A DNA stretch of 64,000 bases from Hymenobacter perfusus (lineage in GTDB: Bacteria; Bacteroidota; Bacteroidia; Cytophagales; Hymenobacteraceae), in NCBI RefSeq assembly GCF_003944765.1, contig NZ_RWIU01000001.1:1178001-1242000 (forward strand). Direction: 5' to 3'. The translations under genes were made by a program, and so were the position numbers. Shown piece after piece: positions 43,413 through 53,154 of this stretch. Within the stretch, counting starts at the first letter, position 1. The number at the start of each line of letters is the position of its first letter. The notes under the pieces are model-generated. The model saw only the letters and a list, made by a program, of their open reading frames with translations, was not told the DNA's origin and ran no database searches.

Positions 43413-44684
43413 ATGCTCCATTCATTCAAGGCCCTTAGTCTTTCCTTCAAAAAAGCACCGCTCCCTATTCGGGAGCTGATTGCGTTGGATGAGGCTGCCT
43501 GTCGGCGTTTCTTACACACCCTGCATCAGCAGCTGGGCCTCCAGGACCTGCTGGTGCTGAGTACCTGCAACCGGACGGAAGTGTATTACTCCGCCGAGCG
43601 CGACCAGAGCCCGGCCATTATTGAGGCCCTGGGCCAGCTGAAAGGTCTGGCGGACGTGGCGGAGTATTTTCCCTATTTCGACGTGCTGGACCAGCAGACC
43701 GACGCCGTGCGCCACCTCTTCGAGGTAGCCATGGGCCTCGATGCTCAGGTGGTGGGCGACCTGCAGATCAGCAACCAGGTAAAGCAGGCCTACCAGTGGT
43801 CGGCCGATGAGGATGCCGCCGGCCCCTTCCTGCACCGTTTGCTGCACACCGTATTCTTCACCAATAAGCGCGTTCAGCAGGAAACCTCCTTCCGCGACGG
43901 TGCCGCTTCCACGTCCTACGCCGCCCTGGAGCTGGTGGAGGAACTGACCGGCGACATTGCCAACCCGCGCGTGCTGGTAGTCGGGCTGGGCGAAATCGGG
44001 GCCGATGTATGCCGCCACTTCGGCGACAGCAAGGTATTCTCCGAGGTAACCATCTGCAACCGCACTCGCTCCAAGGCCGATGAGTTGGCCCAGGAGTGCG
44101 GCCTGCAGGTAATCGACTTCGAAAACCTGGTGCAGGGCCTGCGCGAGGCCGACGTGATTATCAGCAGCATTGCCCGCGACGAGCCGTTCTTCACCCGCGA
44201 GCTGGTAGCCCACCTCGACGTACTGAGCTACAAATTCTTCATCGACCTCTCCGTGCCGCGCAGCATTGCCGCCGACGTGGAGCAGGTGCCCGGCGTGCTG
44301 GTGTATAACATCGATGCCATTCAGAGCAAGGCCTCGGCCGCGCTGGAACGCCGCCTGGCCGCCGTGCCGCACGTGCGCGCCATCATCGAGGAGAGCATGG
44401 CCGGCCTGCAGGACTGGAGCAAGGAAATGATGGTGTCGCCCACCATTCAGAAGCTCAAGAACGCCCTGGAGCAGATTCGGCTGGAGGAAATGGACCGCTA
44501 CCAGAAGAAGATGAGCCCCGAGGAAGCCAAGCGCGTGGACGACATCACCCGCTCGCTGATGCAGAAAATTCTCAAGCAGCCCGTACTCCAGCTCAAGGCC
44601 GCCTGCAAGCGTGGCGAGGCCGATCAGCTCATCGATGTACTGACCGACTTGTTCGACTTGGAGCGCCAGCCCAACGTGGCGTAA
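43413..44684 (+). CDS. hemA: Glutamyl-tRNA reductase
   Basis: Product of 423 residues. The catalytic Cys52 is in VLSTCNRTEVYY, the NADPH-binding region has VLVVGLGEIGADV, and the C-terminal dimerisation helices cover ~320-420. The usual GEPQILGQVK motif reads GDLQISNQVK, a mild variant. It reduces glutamyl-tRNA to glutamate-1-semialdehyde, the first step of C5 haem synthesis. A strong terminator follows, so the gene is probably transcribed alone. Confidence 0.95.
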   Translation: MLHSFKALSLSFKKAPLPIRELIALDEAACRRFLHTLHQQLGLQDLLVLSTCNRTEVYYSAERDQSPAIIEALGQLKGLADVAEYFPYFDVLDQQTDAVRHLFEVAMGLDAQVVGDLQISNQVKQAYQWSADEDAAGPFLHRLLHTVFFTNKRVQQETSFRDGAASTSYAALELVEELTGDIANPRVLVVGLGEIGADVCRHFGDSKVFSEVTICNRTRSKADELAQECGLQVIDFENLVQGLREADVIISSIARDEPFFTRELVAHLDVLSYKFFIDLSVPRSIAADVEQVPGVLVYNIDAIQSKASAALERRLAAVPHVRAIIEESMAGLQDWSKEMMVSPTIQKLKNALEQIRLEEMDRYQKKMSPEEAKRVDDITRSLMQKILKQPVLQLKAACKRGEADQLIDVLTDLFDLERQPNVA

Positions 44685-44707
44685 ACTTCAGTAGCCGATA
44701 ACCACAT

Positions 44708-44748
44708 AAAAAAAGCCCTGCTGACGTATCCGTCGGCAGGGCTTTTTT
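44708..44748. terminator. Bidirectional hairpin terminator
   Basis: Arms AAAAAAGCCCTGC and GCAGGGCTTTTTT with A and T runs on the two sides, between the convergent hemA and ArsR-type genes. Confidence 0.9.
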
Positions 44749-44786
44749 GTGCGGTTGGGCAACGACACCCGGCAACGCGGTGGCTG

Positions 44787-45095
44787 TTACATCGTGTCGC
44801 AGCAGTCCTCCAGCGAGTCGATGACATCGAGCAACTTGGGAATGGACAGGGAGTAGTAGATTTTGGTACCTACTTTAAACGAGGACAGAATGCCCCGGTC
44901 TTTGAGCGTGATGAGGTGCTGGGAGGCAATGGCCTGCGGCAGATCCAGAGAACGGTAGATTTCCGTGACGGTCATCTTTTCCTCTTTGCCCAGCAGATCG
45001 ACAATGGCGAGGCGTTTGGGGTGGGCCAGCACTTTGAGCATGGCGGCGGCCTTGTCTACCTTTTTGGACTCTACTCTTGAAAGCAATGGTTTCAT
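44787..45095 (-). CDS. ArsR-family transcriptional regulator
   Basis: Protein of 102 residues with a winged helix-turn-helix: MLKVLAHPKRLAIVDLLG opens the domain, and LDLPQAIASQHLITLKDRGI is the recognition helix region. The ELCVCDL metal site of classical ArsR/SmtB is absent; only a C-terminal CC pair (DCCDTM) could bind metal or sense redox. Targets are unknown. The region upstream (45096-45449, ~350 bp) holds no gene and only the promoter element of the next gene. Confidence 0.88.
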   Translation of the reverse strand: MKPLLSRVESKKVDKAAAMLKVLAHPKRLAIVDLLGKEEKMTVTEIYRSLDLPQAIASQHLITLKDRGILSSFKVGTKIYYSLSIPKLLDVIDSLEDCCDTM

Positions 45096-45449
45096 ATGTC
45101 GTTACAACGGTGGTATCGGAGGGTGGGTATCCAGGAATAGCCTTAATACGATATTCTACGTCCGCAAAGTTCCTCCCAACGTACCAGGGCCAAAAAAAAA
45201 TTATAAAAAGGGCAGAAATTGTATCCGTACGGGCTTCTACGCAACAATGGAGGCGAAGGACAAACCAGCGGGGAGAAGGGCTGCTTCTGTCACCCGCCTG
45301 GGCCGGGCTTTTCTTTGCATAGCATTTATGCGATATACGAACCCACCGATGCTTCCGGATTGAGTTTGTGCGCATAAGGTATCGGCTGCCGCCGGGCCCT
45401 GCGTACCTTTGCCCGCGAAATTTTCCACCCCACCCATCCGCTGCATTAC
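45096..45449. other. Divergent intergenic region without genes
   Basis: About 350 bp between the ArsR-type gene and the divergent dehydrogenase gene. Apart from a TACCTTTG element at 45404-45411 and an A-rich run near 45195, I see no gene, repeat or RNA structure. Its length between a regulator and a divergent gene makes an operator here plausible, but no palindrome stands out. Confidence 0.4.
45404..45411 (+). promoter_or_regulatory. Promoter -7 element TACCTTTG
   Basis: Exact TAnnTTTG match 38 nt upstream of the dehydrogenase ATG at 45450. The -33 element is unclear. Confidence 0.6.
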
Positions 45450-46679
45450 ATGAAAGACCTGCTGGCCAAGTTTGAGAACAAGCGTCCTGAAATCGTTTTT
45501 GAATGGAAAGACTCAGAAACCGAAGCTGAAGGCTGGGTGGTGATTAACTCCCTGCGCGGCGGGGCGGCCGGCGGCGGTACCCGCATGCGCAAGGGCCTCG
45601 ACAAGCGCGAGGTGGAAAGCCTGGCCAAAACCATGGAGGTGAAGTTCACCGTGTCGGGCCCGGCCATTGGTGGGGCCAAATCGGGCATCAACTTCGACCC
45701 CCAGGACCCGCGCAAGCGGGGCGTGCTGGAGCGCTGGTACAAGGCCGTTATTCCGCTGCTGAAAGCCTACTACGGCACCGGCGGCGACCTGAACGTGGAT
45801 GAGATTCACGACGTTATTCCGATTACGGAGGACTACGGCCTGTGGCACCCGCAGGAGGGCATCGTGAACGGGCACTACCGCGCCACCGAGCCCCAGAAGA
45901 TTCAGAAGCTGGGCCAGCTGCGCCAGGGCGTGGTGAAGGTGCTGGAAGACGCCTCCTTCACCCCCGAGCTGAGCCGCAAATACACCGTGGCCGACCTCAT
46001 TACGGGTTACGGCGTGGCCGAGGCCGTGCGCCATTACTACGAGCTGTGGGGCGGCCGCAGCGTGCAGGGCAAGCGCGCCATCATCCAGGGCTGGGGCAAC
46101 GTGGGTGCGGCGGCGGCCTACTACCTAGCCAGCCAGGGCGCGCGCATCACCGGCATCATCGACCGGGCCGGCGGCCTGATCAAGGAGGAAGGCTTCTCGC
46201 TGGAGGAAATCCGGGCGCTGTTTCTGAACCGCAACGGCAACGCCCTGGCGGCCGATAATCTGCTGTCGTTTGAGGACGTGAACCAGCACATCTGGAGCAG
46301 CGGGGCCGAAATCTTTATTCCGGCGGCAGCGTCGCGCCTCGTTACGCGCCAGCAGGTAGAGCAGCTGGTGGCCGGCGGGCTGGAGGTGATTAGCTGCGGG
46401 GCCAACGTGCCGTTCCAGGACCCGGAAATCTTCTTCGGCCCCACCGGCGAGTTTGCCGACGCCCACACCAGCGTCATCCCCGACTTTATTGCCAACTGCG
46501 GCATGGCCCGGGTATTTGCCTACCTGATGGAATCCAACGCCGAAATCACCGACCAGGCCATCTTCCAGGACACCTCCCGCATCATCCGGGCGGCCCTGGC
46601 CCGCACCCGCCACCAGGGCGATGCTACGACCGGCATTGCCCAGAAGTCGTTCGAAATGGCCCTGCGGCAGCTGGTGTAA
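45450..46679 (+). CDS. Glu/Leu/Phe/Val dehydrogenase family protein (second copy)
   Basis: Product of 409 residues. The family framework is present: GGAAGGGTRMRKGL, the catalytic-Lys region IGGAKSGINFDP, a Rossmann motif IQGWGNVGAAAAY, and SCGANVPFQD. It differs clearly from the 25568 enzyme, with GGTR in place of GGIR and a different C terminus, so it may act on another amino acid or work in the other direction. Homologues are common in Bacteroidetes. Divergent from the ArsR-type regulator. Confidence 0.88.
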   Translation: MKDLLAKFENKRPEIVFEWKDSETEAEGWVVINSLRGGAAGGGTRMRKGLDKREVESLAKTMEVKFTVSGPAIGGAKSGINFDPQDPRKRGVLERWYKAVIPLLKAYYGTGGDLNVDEIHDVIPITEDYGLWHPQEGIVNGHYRATEPQKIQKLGQLRQGVVKVLEDASFTPELSRKYTVADLITGYGVAEAVRHYYELWGGRSVQGKRAIIQGWGNVGAAAAYYLASQGARITGIIDRAGGLIKEEGFSLEEIRALFLNRNGNALAADNLLSFEDVNQHIWSSGAEIFIPAAASRLVTRQQVEQLVAGGLEVISCGANVPFQDPEIFFGPTGEFADAHTSVIPDFIANCGMARVFAYLMESNAEITDQAIFQDTSRIIRAALARTRHQGDATTGIAQKSFEMALRQLV

Positions 46680-46703
46680 GGAGAATGTGAGGCAGATGTG
46701 AGG

Positions 46704-46772
46704 AATGGGGTTGAATGTGCCCATGCAGGCGAAACCTTTTTATTTTTCACATTCAGCGCATTCAACCCCATT
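46704..46772. repeat. Inverted repeat between dehydrogenase and MscS genes
   Basis: Arms AATGGGGTTGAATG (46704-46717) and CATTCAACCCCATT (46759-46772) are perfectly complementary. It may terminate the dehydrogenase transcript just before the MscS gene. Confidence 0.75.
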
Positions 46773-46786
46773 TCTCACCTTCTTTT

Positions 46787-47896
46787 ATGACTCTCCAGGA
46801 GATTCTACATTACCGCTTTCTGGGCAACAACGTGGCGGCGTACCTGTGGTGCGCGGGCATTCTGCTGTTCGGCTACGCGTTCAAAACGCTGCTTTCCCGG
46901 CTGCTCTCGAAGCTGGTGTTCCGCTTCATCCGCAAGCGGACCGAGGGCGTGAGCGAGGCGCAGTTTCAGGCCCTGCTGATTCAGCCGTTGTCCATCGTTA
47001 TTTTCCTGATAACGGCCTACTTCGCGTTTCAGGTGCTCGATTTTCCAGTCCGCACCTCAGAGCTGACCCGCAACGAGCCTTGGGCGAAACGGCTGTTATT
47101 TCGGGTGTTTCAGCTGGCCGTGTTCGGGGGCATGGGCTGGATCGGGCTGCGCATTATCGACTTTGTGGTGCTGGTGTTTCAGCGGCGGGCCGAGCATTCC
47201 ACCTCCCGGCTCAACAACCAGCTGATTCCCTTCGCCAAAGACCTGCTGAAGGTGTTGGTGCTCACGCTCACGTTTCTGGTGATGCTGAGCCGGGTGTTCG
47301 GGGTGAACGTAACGGCGCTCATTGGCGGCCTGGGCATTGGGGGGCTGGCCGTGGCGTTTGCGGCCAAGGAAAGCCTGGAAAACCTGATTGCCTCGTTTAC
47401 TATCTTCCTCGACCGGCCCTTCGCCGTGGGCGACTTGGTGGAGGTTGGCCCCGTAACGGGCACCGTGGAAAAGGTGGGTTTCCGCAGCACCCGCCTGCGC
47501 ACCGCCGAGAAAAGCTACGTAACGGTGCCCAACAAAAGCATGATCGATAAGCCTTTGGACAACCTCTCGCTGCGCACGGCCCGGCGCGTGAGCTTCACCC
47601 TGGCCTTGAGCCACGCCACCAGCAGTCAGCAGCTGCTGCGCATTGTGGAGGACGCCAAGCGTACTATCGAGGAAAACCCACTGGTGAACAAAGAGGTGCA
47701 GGTGCAGTTTGCCGCCCTCACGCCCGCCGCCAAGGAGGTAACGGTGCAGTACTTCGTGGAAACCACCAACTACGACGAATACCTGCGGGTGAAGGAGGAG
47801 CTGAACTACCGCCTGGTAGAAACCGTGGAGCAGGCCGGCGGCACCTTCGCCAGCACCGGCACCACCATCGTGCAGGTAAACGGGCTGCCGGCCTGA
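46787..47896 (+). CDS. Small-conductance mechanosensitive channel (MscS family)
   Basis: Membrane protein of 369 residues from the ATG at 46787. Four membrane segments lead to the pore helix GLGIGGLAVAFAAKESLENL and the beta domain FLDRPFAVGDLVEVGPVTGT, with RSTRLRTAEKSYVTVPNKSM after it. This is the canonical MscS core with one or two extra N-terminal helices. It releases solutes on hypo-osmotic shock. A clean terminator follows. Confidence 0.92.
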   Translation: MTLQEILHYRFLGNNVAAYLWCAGILLFGYAFKTLLSRLLSKLVFRFIRKRTEGVSEAQFQALLIQPLSIVIFLITAYFAFQVLDFPVRTSELTRNEPWAKRLLFRVFQLAVFGGMGWIGLRIIDFVVLVFQRRAEHSTSRLNNQLIPFAKDLLKVLVLTLTFLVMLSRVFGVNVTALIGGLGIGGLAVAFAAKESLENLIASFTIFLDRPFAVGDLVEVGPVTGTVEKVGFRSTRLRTAEKSYVTVPNKSMIDKPLDNLSLRTARRVSFTLALSHATSSQQLLRIVEDAKRTIEENPLVNKEVQVQFAALTPAAKEVTVQYFVETTNYDEYLRVKEELNYRLVETVEQAGGTFASTGTTIVQVNGLPA

Positions 47897-47926
47897 TAGG
47901 CTGCGGCACACCTGCTGCCGAAAAAT

Positions 47927-47962
47927 AAAAAGCTCCTGAAACACGCGTTTCAGGAGCTTTTT
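47927..47962. terminator. Bidirectional hairpin terminator
   Basis: Arms AAAAGCTCCTGAAA and TTTCAGGAGCTTTT with a 6-nt loop, between convergent genes. Confidence 0.9.
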
Positions 47963-47986
47963 ACTGCACCCTCCCATCGGGTATCC

Positions 47987-49519
47987 TTACCGAAACTTGG
48001 GGCTGGCCACCCGGCGAGGGCGCTGAAAATCAACGGTTTTATCCTTGGGATATTCTACCGTGAAGGTGAACCGCAGCCGCTGGCTGGCTCCCGGGGCCAG
48101 GTTGACCAGCCAGGTAAGCCGGCCGTTGGCTTCCTCCAACTGGGCTCCCCCGGCGTCATCAAGCTTCACGCGCAAATCCTGCTCCTGCGACACCGGAATC
48201 TGGTCGAGCACCCGTACCCGCACGGGTTGGGCATGTCGGTTGCGCAGGTTAAGCTCATACGTTACCCGGCTGATCTGCTGGCTGCCCAGGCCTGCCTTAC
48301 CGTTGAAATCCAGGGTTTTGGTGCGGCTCACCACAATCTGGTCGTCGTGACCGAGGCTGATTTCCAGGGAGTCGTTGAAGGCGCGGGAGTCTATTGCGGT
48401 GGTTCCCACGTAGGAGCCTTGGTAAAATACGTTGGTCTCCAGCTCCCCTACGGGCAGATTCAGCTTGTCCCAGCCGCTCACTTTGGCTTGCAGATACACC
48501 TTATCGGAGAGTTTGGGAATAGCCAGGTATTCGGGGCGGGCCGGCAGCACCTGCTCCGGCAGCTGAATCTGGTACGTTTCGCCGGCGGCAACGCTTACGG
48601 ACTGCGGCACCACATACGCACTACTGGGCTCTGCGGGGGCGGTGGTATTGCCGGTCGCCTTACCCTTCACCACAAACTTATCCACCCGGCCTTCGCCCCC
48701 CAGGCTACGCTTGAAGTTCATCGACCAGGTAGTGAGCTCCGGGCGGGTCACGTCGTTTTCCACCTCCTCATTCCTGATGGCCAGCCGCACGTTGGCCCAG
48801 GGCAGGCCGGAGCCGTTGTACACTTCGGCCCGGGTGCGCAGCCGTAACTCCCGCCCCGACTCCGGCACTCTGATTTCCGGCATGGCCTCCCAGCTGCTGC
48901 TGCTCTCGGTGTAGCGCAGGGTGAGCTGCACCGTAGCCGGGCGCGCCAAGTTCAGAATAATGTGTACCTGCGGATTTGCACCCGGACCGTTGCGCAGCCG
49001 CTCCCGCTGGCGGTTGAGCTGGTCGCGCTGGGCGGTCAGCGTTTCCGTTTGGGTCTGGATATCCGGCAGACGCGTCCGTAGCAGCGCGGCTCCCTTCTGC
49101 ACTTCACTGCTCCAGCCGGCCTGCATGCCGGCGGGCAAGGTGCGGTTGGCCAGCAGAAAGGCTTTCTCTTCCTCCAGCCCCTTCAGCTCGGCCTCCAGCC
49201 GCCGCACCCGGCTATCCAGCAGCGTGATACTGTCGCGCCCCCCGGCACTCTGCGGCCCCCGCTCAACCTTCCGTTCCACCGCTATCAGCTCGGCGTTATC
49301 GGAGGCTTCCACCTGAATGCTTTCCGCCGACATACGCGCCACCTCCTCCACTACTACCACCGTGCGGCCGGCCGGCAGGGCTACCGTGCCTTGGTGCTGC
49401 AACTCCGCCTGGTTTAACGCCAGGGTAACGGAGCGCAGTGGCAGGCGGGTTTTAATGATTTGCTGAGCCCGCACGCTTCCGCCGCAAGTCAGGAACACAC
49501 ACAATAACAGTAGCCTCAT
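47987..49519 (-). CDS. DUF4139 domain-containing exported protein (MuiA-like)
   Basis: Product of 510 residues from the ATG at 49519. Signal peptide at 1-18 (LLLLCVFLTCGGSVRAQ). An N-terminal DUF4140-like sandwich (VTLALNQAELQHQGTVALPA) is followed by a coiled coil (~100-185, RVRRLEAELKGLEEEKAFLL) and then DUF4139 (~190-505, ending KTVDFQRPRRVASPKFR). Family members are called mucoidy-inhibitor-like; their function is not settled. Periplasmic or surface location is inferred. Confidence 0.85.
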   Translation of the reverse strand: MRLLLLCVFLTCGGSVRAQQIIKTRLPLRSVTLALNQAELQHQGTVALPAGRTVVVVEEVARMSAESIQVEASDNAELIAVERKVERGPQSAGGRDSITLLDSRVRRLEAELKGLEEEKAFLLANRTLPAGMQAGWSSEVQKGAALLRTRLPDIQTQTETLTAQRDQLNRQRERLRNGPGANPQVHIILNLARPATVQLTLRYTESSSSWEAMPEIRVPESGRELRLRTRAEVYNGSGLPWANVRLAIRNEEVENDVTRPELTTWSMNFKRSLGGEGRVDKFVVKGKATGNTTAPAEPSSAYVVPQSVSVAAGETYQIQLPEQVLPARPEYLAIPKLSDKVYLQAKVSGWDKLNLPVGELETNVFYQGSYVGTTAIDSRAFNDSLEISLGHDDQIVVSRTKTLDFNGKAGLGSQQISRVTYELNLRNRHAQPVRVRVLDQIPVSQEQDLRVKLDDAGGAQLEEANGRLTWLVNLAPGASQRLRFTFTVEYPKDKTVDFQRPRRVASPKFR

Positions 49520-49659
49520 GTAACGTAAAAAGCGTCGGAGCTGACTTGTTGAAAGAAGCCCCAAGATGCGCAACTCCAGCGGTATGGCCACAAAAAAAGG
49601 CTGGCTACCCTTCCGGATAGCCAGCCTCCTGCGCGTAAGCAGCGCAGTGAAAGAGCGTT

Positions 49660-50547
49660 CTACCGGCCGCCCAACAGGCCGCCTAGCAAGCCGCCCATGC
49701 CGCCGTTCATCAGGCCACCGAGGCCACCGCCGCCACTGCTGCGGGGCTGGGAGTTGGGCTGACCGCCCAGGCCGCCCAGAATCGACATCAACGAGCCGAG
49801 GCCGCCGCCGCCTACGTGGCTGCCCTGTTGCGGATAGCCAGCCGTTTGCTGACCGCCGCCCCCGAGCACGCCGCTCAGCAGTCCGCCGCCGAGCAAACCG
49901 CCCAACAGGCCACCCATGCCGCTCTGTGAAGCACCGCCGAGTAAGCCGCCCATGCCGCTGCTCATCATGCCACCGCCCATGCCGGAGCTTTGGTTACGGC
50001 CGCCCATTACCTTCGAAATAACCATCGGGGCCACCACGCCCAGCAGACCGGCCATCAGAGCACCTTTGGGGATGCCGGCGCTTTCCAGCTTATCGGTGAT
50101 GCCACCGAAGAAGCTTTGCTTGGCCGGGTCGGAGGCATCGTGGGGTACGTTGGCGGCCTGGTCTACCACTTGGTTCAGGGTTTGCGTCTGCTGGGGCGTG
50201 ATGCCCAGGTAAGCCGCTATTTTATTGATCATGGCCTCTTCGTCGTTAGCATATGCGCCATCGGCGCGGGCGAAGCTGATGAGGTCGGTTACCAGGGAGA
50301 AGCGCAACTCGCTGCCGCGTAGCACGTCCAGGCTGCTTTTGATGCTTTCGTTGGTGGCGTCTTTGGCCGAGCCCAGCACCTGCTGGGTAGCCCCGCCGCT
50401 GAGGCCGGCCTCGTGGGCCAGCTGCTGCAAAAACTCTATTTCAGCCGCCGAGGCTTCGCGGTCGGCGGAGGCCAGGCTGGCAATAACGCTGAGATACGCG
50501 GCTTTTTCCTGATCGGAATAATTCTGGAGTAATTGCGAATTGGCCAT
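49660..50547 (-). CDS. TerB-like (tellurite resistance B family) protein with Gly-rich tail
   Basis: Protein of 295 residues. Residues ~10-140 form an alpha-helical TerB-like domain with acidic metal-type positions (SLASADREASAAEIEFL, FARADGAYANDEEAMI). The C-terminal ~130 residues are low-complexity Gly/Met/Leu repeats (GMGGLLGG, GGLLGGLLGG) that may drive assembly or membrane contact. No other ter genes are next to it. The function is not known; TerB domains often act in stress modules together with vWA proteins, and one such vWA protein is encoded 27 kb away in this window, with no evident link. Confidence 0.8.
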   Translation of the reverse strand: MANSQLLQNYSDQEKAAYLSVIASLASADREASAAEIEFLQQLAHEAGLSGGATQQVLGSAKDATNESIKSSLDVLRGSELRFSLVTDLISFARADGAYANDEEAMINKIAAYLGITPQQTQTLNQVVDQAANVPHDASDPAKQSFFGGITDKLESAGIPKGALMAGLLGVVAPMVISKVMGGRNQSSGMGGGMMSSGMGGLLGGASQSGMGGLLGGLLGGGLLSGVLGGGGQQTAGYPQQGSHVGGGGLGSLMSILGGLGGQPNSQPRSSGGGGLGGLMNGGMGGLLGGLLGGR

Positions 50548-50637
50548 GACGAGAGGAGGAAAAGGGTGGGTGATACTTGTGCGTCCTTAACGCACGCTCT
50601 CGACCTGGGGTTGGACTTCGGCCCCGTCGGTTTCGGC

Positions 50638-53154
50638 TCAGAACTCGAAATACTCTCCCACCTGCGGCTGGGCTGGTTTCTTCACCGGTTTTTTCAGCTC
50701 GAAGGAAGGCCGTTCGGCGGACCAGGGCGGGGTGGTGGCCGGGCCGGCCGCCGGAGCCGTTACCGGCCGGTTAGGGGCCGGCGGCACGGAGCCGGGCCGG
50801 GCCAGGGCGGAACCGGTTTCGTAGCGCACCGCAAAGTCGCTTTCCGAGCCCCGGATGCCCAAGCGCAGCACCGGGCCATCGGCGCGGGCAAGCACGCGGG
50901 GCAGCAGCCCCGGCAGCAGCGGAATCTGCACGTGGTAATCCAACTGCTGATCGAAGGTATGGGTACCGGTTACGCGGATGAGCGAGGCGGCGCGCACGTT
51001 GGAGCGGATATCCATTTCGGGCAGGTACACGGTGCGGCTTTGCACGTAGAGGCGGTTGTGCAGCTCGGCAAACCGCAGATGCCGCAGCGTGGCCCGGCTG
51101 GCCACCATGCTGAGCTTCTGCATCGGCTCGAAATTGAGCAGCTCCCCGTTGCGGATGGTGGCCGTTACTTCGGCTTCCAGCCGGTCGGTGAGCGGACTCA
51201 GGTGGGCATCGAAGTAGGTATCCGATTCGGCGGTGGCCGTGAGCTGGCCGCGCAGGTGCCGGGCCGTGATAAACTGCTGGCCGAAATCCTCGAACACGTA
51301 AAACAGGCTATCCAGCGGTAGCTGCTGGCAGCTGGCCACGGTGCTGGCTTTCAGCAACCGGGGCTGGCGGGCGTCCACGGTGCCGCGCACGCTCACCGCG
51401 CCGCCCGCCGCCCGCAAACTCAGCCCGGAGGAGCTGAACACCTGATTCTGGAGCCGGACCGTGCCCTGCAGCCGCCGCCCCCGTAGCCGCCGGAACCGCA
51501 CCTGCTGCGCCTCGGCCCGCACGCTCAGCTCCAGCGTGGCCGGCACCCGCAGCCCGGCCGCTCCCGCCCCGCCCCCACCCGACCCGCTGGTTCCGGCCGT
51601 TGGCTGATACACGTACAGCAGCTGGTTGAAATCGAGCAGATGGGCGGCCAGGGTGGCTTGCAGGCGCAGCGTCTGCTCCGGCCGCAACGCCCAGGCCGTC
51701 ACGTTGCCCAGTGTGCCCCGCCCCCGGAAGTCGGAGTTGCCCAGCCGGCCGCTCAGGACGGGCACGGCCACATCGGAGCCCTGGAGCAGCAGGCGGCCGT
51801 TGAGGTCGGTGAAAGGCTGGCGGAAGTCACGCAGCCGGAGCGTGACGTGGCGCAGCGTCAGCTCGCCGGCCACCTGCCGCGCCGTGGGCTGCTGCCGGAT
51901 AGCGCGCAGCTTCCCGTGCAGCTGCAGGCGCAGCTGCGCCTCACCCCGCGCAGTTTGCACGGCCGTTAGCGGGAAAAAGCGCACGACCCGGGCCACGTCC
52001 AGGTCGGCGTGCAGGTTCAAGTCCAGTTGCGGATCGGCCAGGTTTTCCAGCCGCAGGTCGCCCCCGAAGGATCGGCCGGCCAGTTGCCCCCGCACGTTTT
52101 GTAAAGTCAGCACGGCCGTGCGAGCCGCGTGGGCCGGGCCGTTGCGGAAGCTGCCGGTCAGCTGCAGATGGTCAATGGTTTGCCGGTACTGCGGGTGAAA
52201 CACCGAGGCCTCCCGGCAGCCAAACTGCACGGCCACGGCCGGATTTTGCCGGGCCGATAATTCCCCTTGCACAGTGCCCGAGAAGTACACCTGCCCCCGG
52301 CTCTGGTAGCCCGCCACCGGCCGCGTCAGGCGGGGCGGCAGCAGCGCCAGCACCGACTGCACATCGGCCCCGGTAGCGGTGGCCCGCAGGTTTAGTTGAG
52401 TAGCCCCCTGGTAGTTGATGGTGCCCTGCACCGCGTAGGCCGCCGGCCCCACCCTTATTTCGGAAGGCTCCAGCGTGAGCTCGTGGCGGAGGCGGTCGAC
52501 AGTGAGCGTGGTACGCAGCTGCAGCTGCTTGGCGCGGAAGTAGTCATCGGAGCCCAGACGCAGGGTTTGCACCAACGCCGCGCCGGTGGCCGATACGGAC
52601 ACCCGGGCATCGGTAATGCCTACGGAGGCTACCAAGTCGGGCGTGTGCAGCGCAAAATACTGCTGCCGGCCGGCATCCTCATACACGGCCTGCACCCGTT
52701 CCAGCCGGATACCTTCCAGCTCCAGCCCAAACGGTTCCTCAGCGGCTGGGGCGGTGGTATCGGGGCGCAGAATGTGGTAGTTGCCCACGCCGCGCGCGTC
52801 GCGGCGAATATTCACGCGGGCATCGGCCAGGGTTATAGCGCGCACCCGGTAGCGGCCCGCCAGCAGGTCCCAGGCATCGAAGGCGCAGTAGAGCCGCCGC
52901 GCCCGGGCCAGCCGAACGGTATCTTGGGGCAGAGAACCATGCATTACCACATCGTGCAGCGTTACGGAGAGGCGCGGAAACTGGTCCAGCACCGACACCT
53001 CCAGCCGACTGGCCCGCACCGGTACCTGCAGGTGCCGGTTGAGCCCGACCACGAACAGGCTGATAATTCGGTCCTGCCCCAGCCAAATGCCCAGCCAAGC
53101 GGCGCTCAGCAATAGCAACAGCGTCAGGAAAGAAATTTTCAGAAATTTTCGCAC
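50638..53154 (-). CDS. AsmA-like inner-membrane/periplasmic protein
   Basis: Product of 838 residues. A single N-terminal membrane anchor (KFLKISFLTLLLLLSAAWLG) is followed by long beta-rich sequence with the AsmA N-terminal pattern (LNRHLQVPVRASRLEVSVLDQFPRLSVTLHDV) and an AsmA_2-like C-terminal part (~560-760). AsmA-like proteins are thought to carry phospholipids between membranes along a hydrophobic groove. A Pro/Lys-rich tail of ~70 residues ends the protein. Confidence 0.82.
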   Translation of the reverse strand: MRKFLKISFLTLLLLLSAAWLGIWLGQDRIISLFVVGLNRHLQVPVRASRLEVSVLDQFPRLSVTLHDVVMHGSLPQDTVRLARARRLYCAFDAWDLLAGRYRVRAITLADARVNIRRDARGVGNYHILRPDTTAPAAEEPFGLELEGIRLERVQAVYEDAGRQQYFALHTPDLVASVGITDARVSVSATGAALVQTLRLGSDDYFRAKQLQLRTTLTVDRLRHELTLEPSEIRVGPAAYAVQGTINYQGATQLNLRATATGADVQSVLALLPPRLTRPVAGYQSRGQVYFSGTVQGELSARQNPAVAVQFGCREASVFHPQYRQTIDHLQLTGSFRNGPAHAARTAVLTLQNVRGQLAGRSFGGDLRLENLADPQLDLNLHADLDVARVVRFFPLTAVQTARGEAQLRLQLHGKLRAIRQQPTARQVAGELTLRHVTLRLRDFRQPFTDLNGRLLLQGSDVAVPVLSGRLGNSDFRGRGTLGNVTAWALRPEQTLRLQATLAAHLLDFNQLLYVYQPTAGTSGSGGGGAGAAGLRVPATLELSVRAEAQQVRFRRLRGRRLQGTVRLQNQVFSSSGLSLRAAGGAVSVRGTVDARQPRLLKASTVASCQQLPLDSLFYVFEDFGQQFITARHLRGQLTATAESDTYFDAHLSPLTDRLEAEVTATIRNGELLNFEPMQKLSMVASRATLRHLRFAELHNRLYVQSRTVYLPEMDIRSNVRAASLIRVTGTHTFDQQLDYHVQIPLLPGLLPRVLARADGPVLRLGIRGSESDFAVRYETGSALARPGSVPPAPNRPVTAPAAGPATTPPWSAERPSFELKKPVKKPAQPQVGEYFEF

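Noticed and set aside
44787..45095. Metal-sensing ArsR/SmtB repressor with a resistance operon
   Set aside because: The metal-binding ELCVCDL motif is missing and there are no metal transport genes nearby.
49660..50547. Tellurite resistance operon
   Set aside because: Only a TerB-like domain with a Gly-rich tail is present; no TerC, TerD or TerA neighbours.
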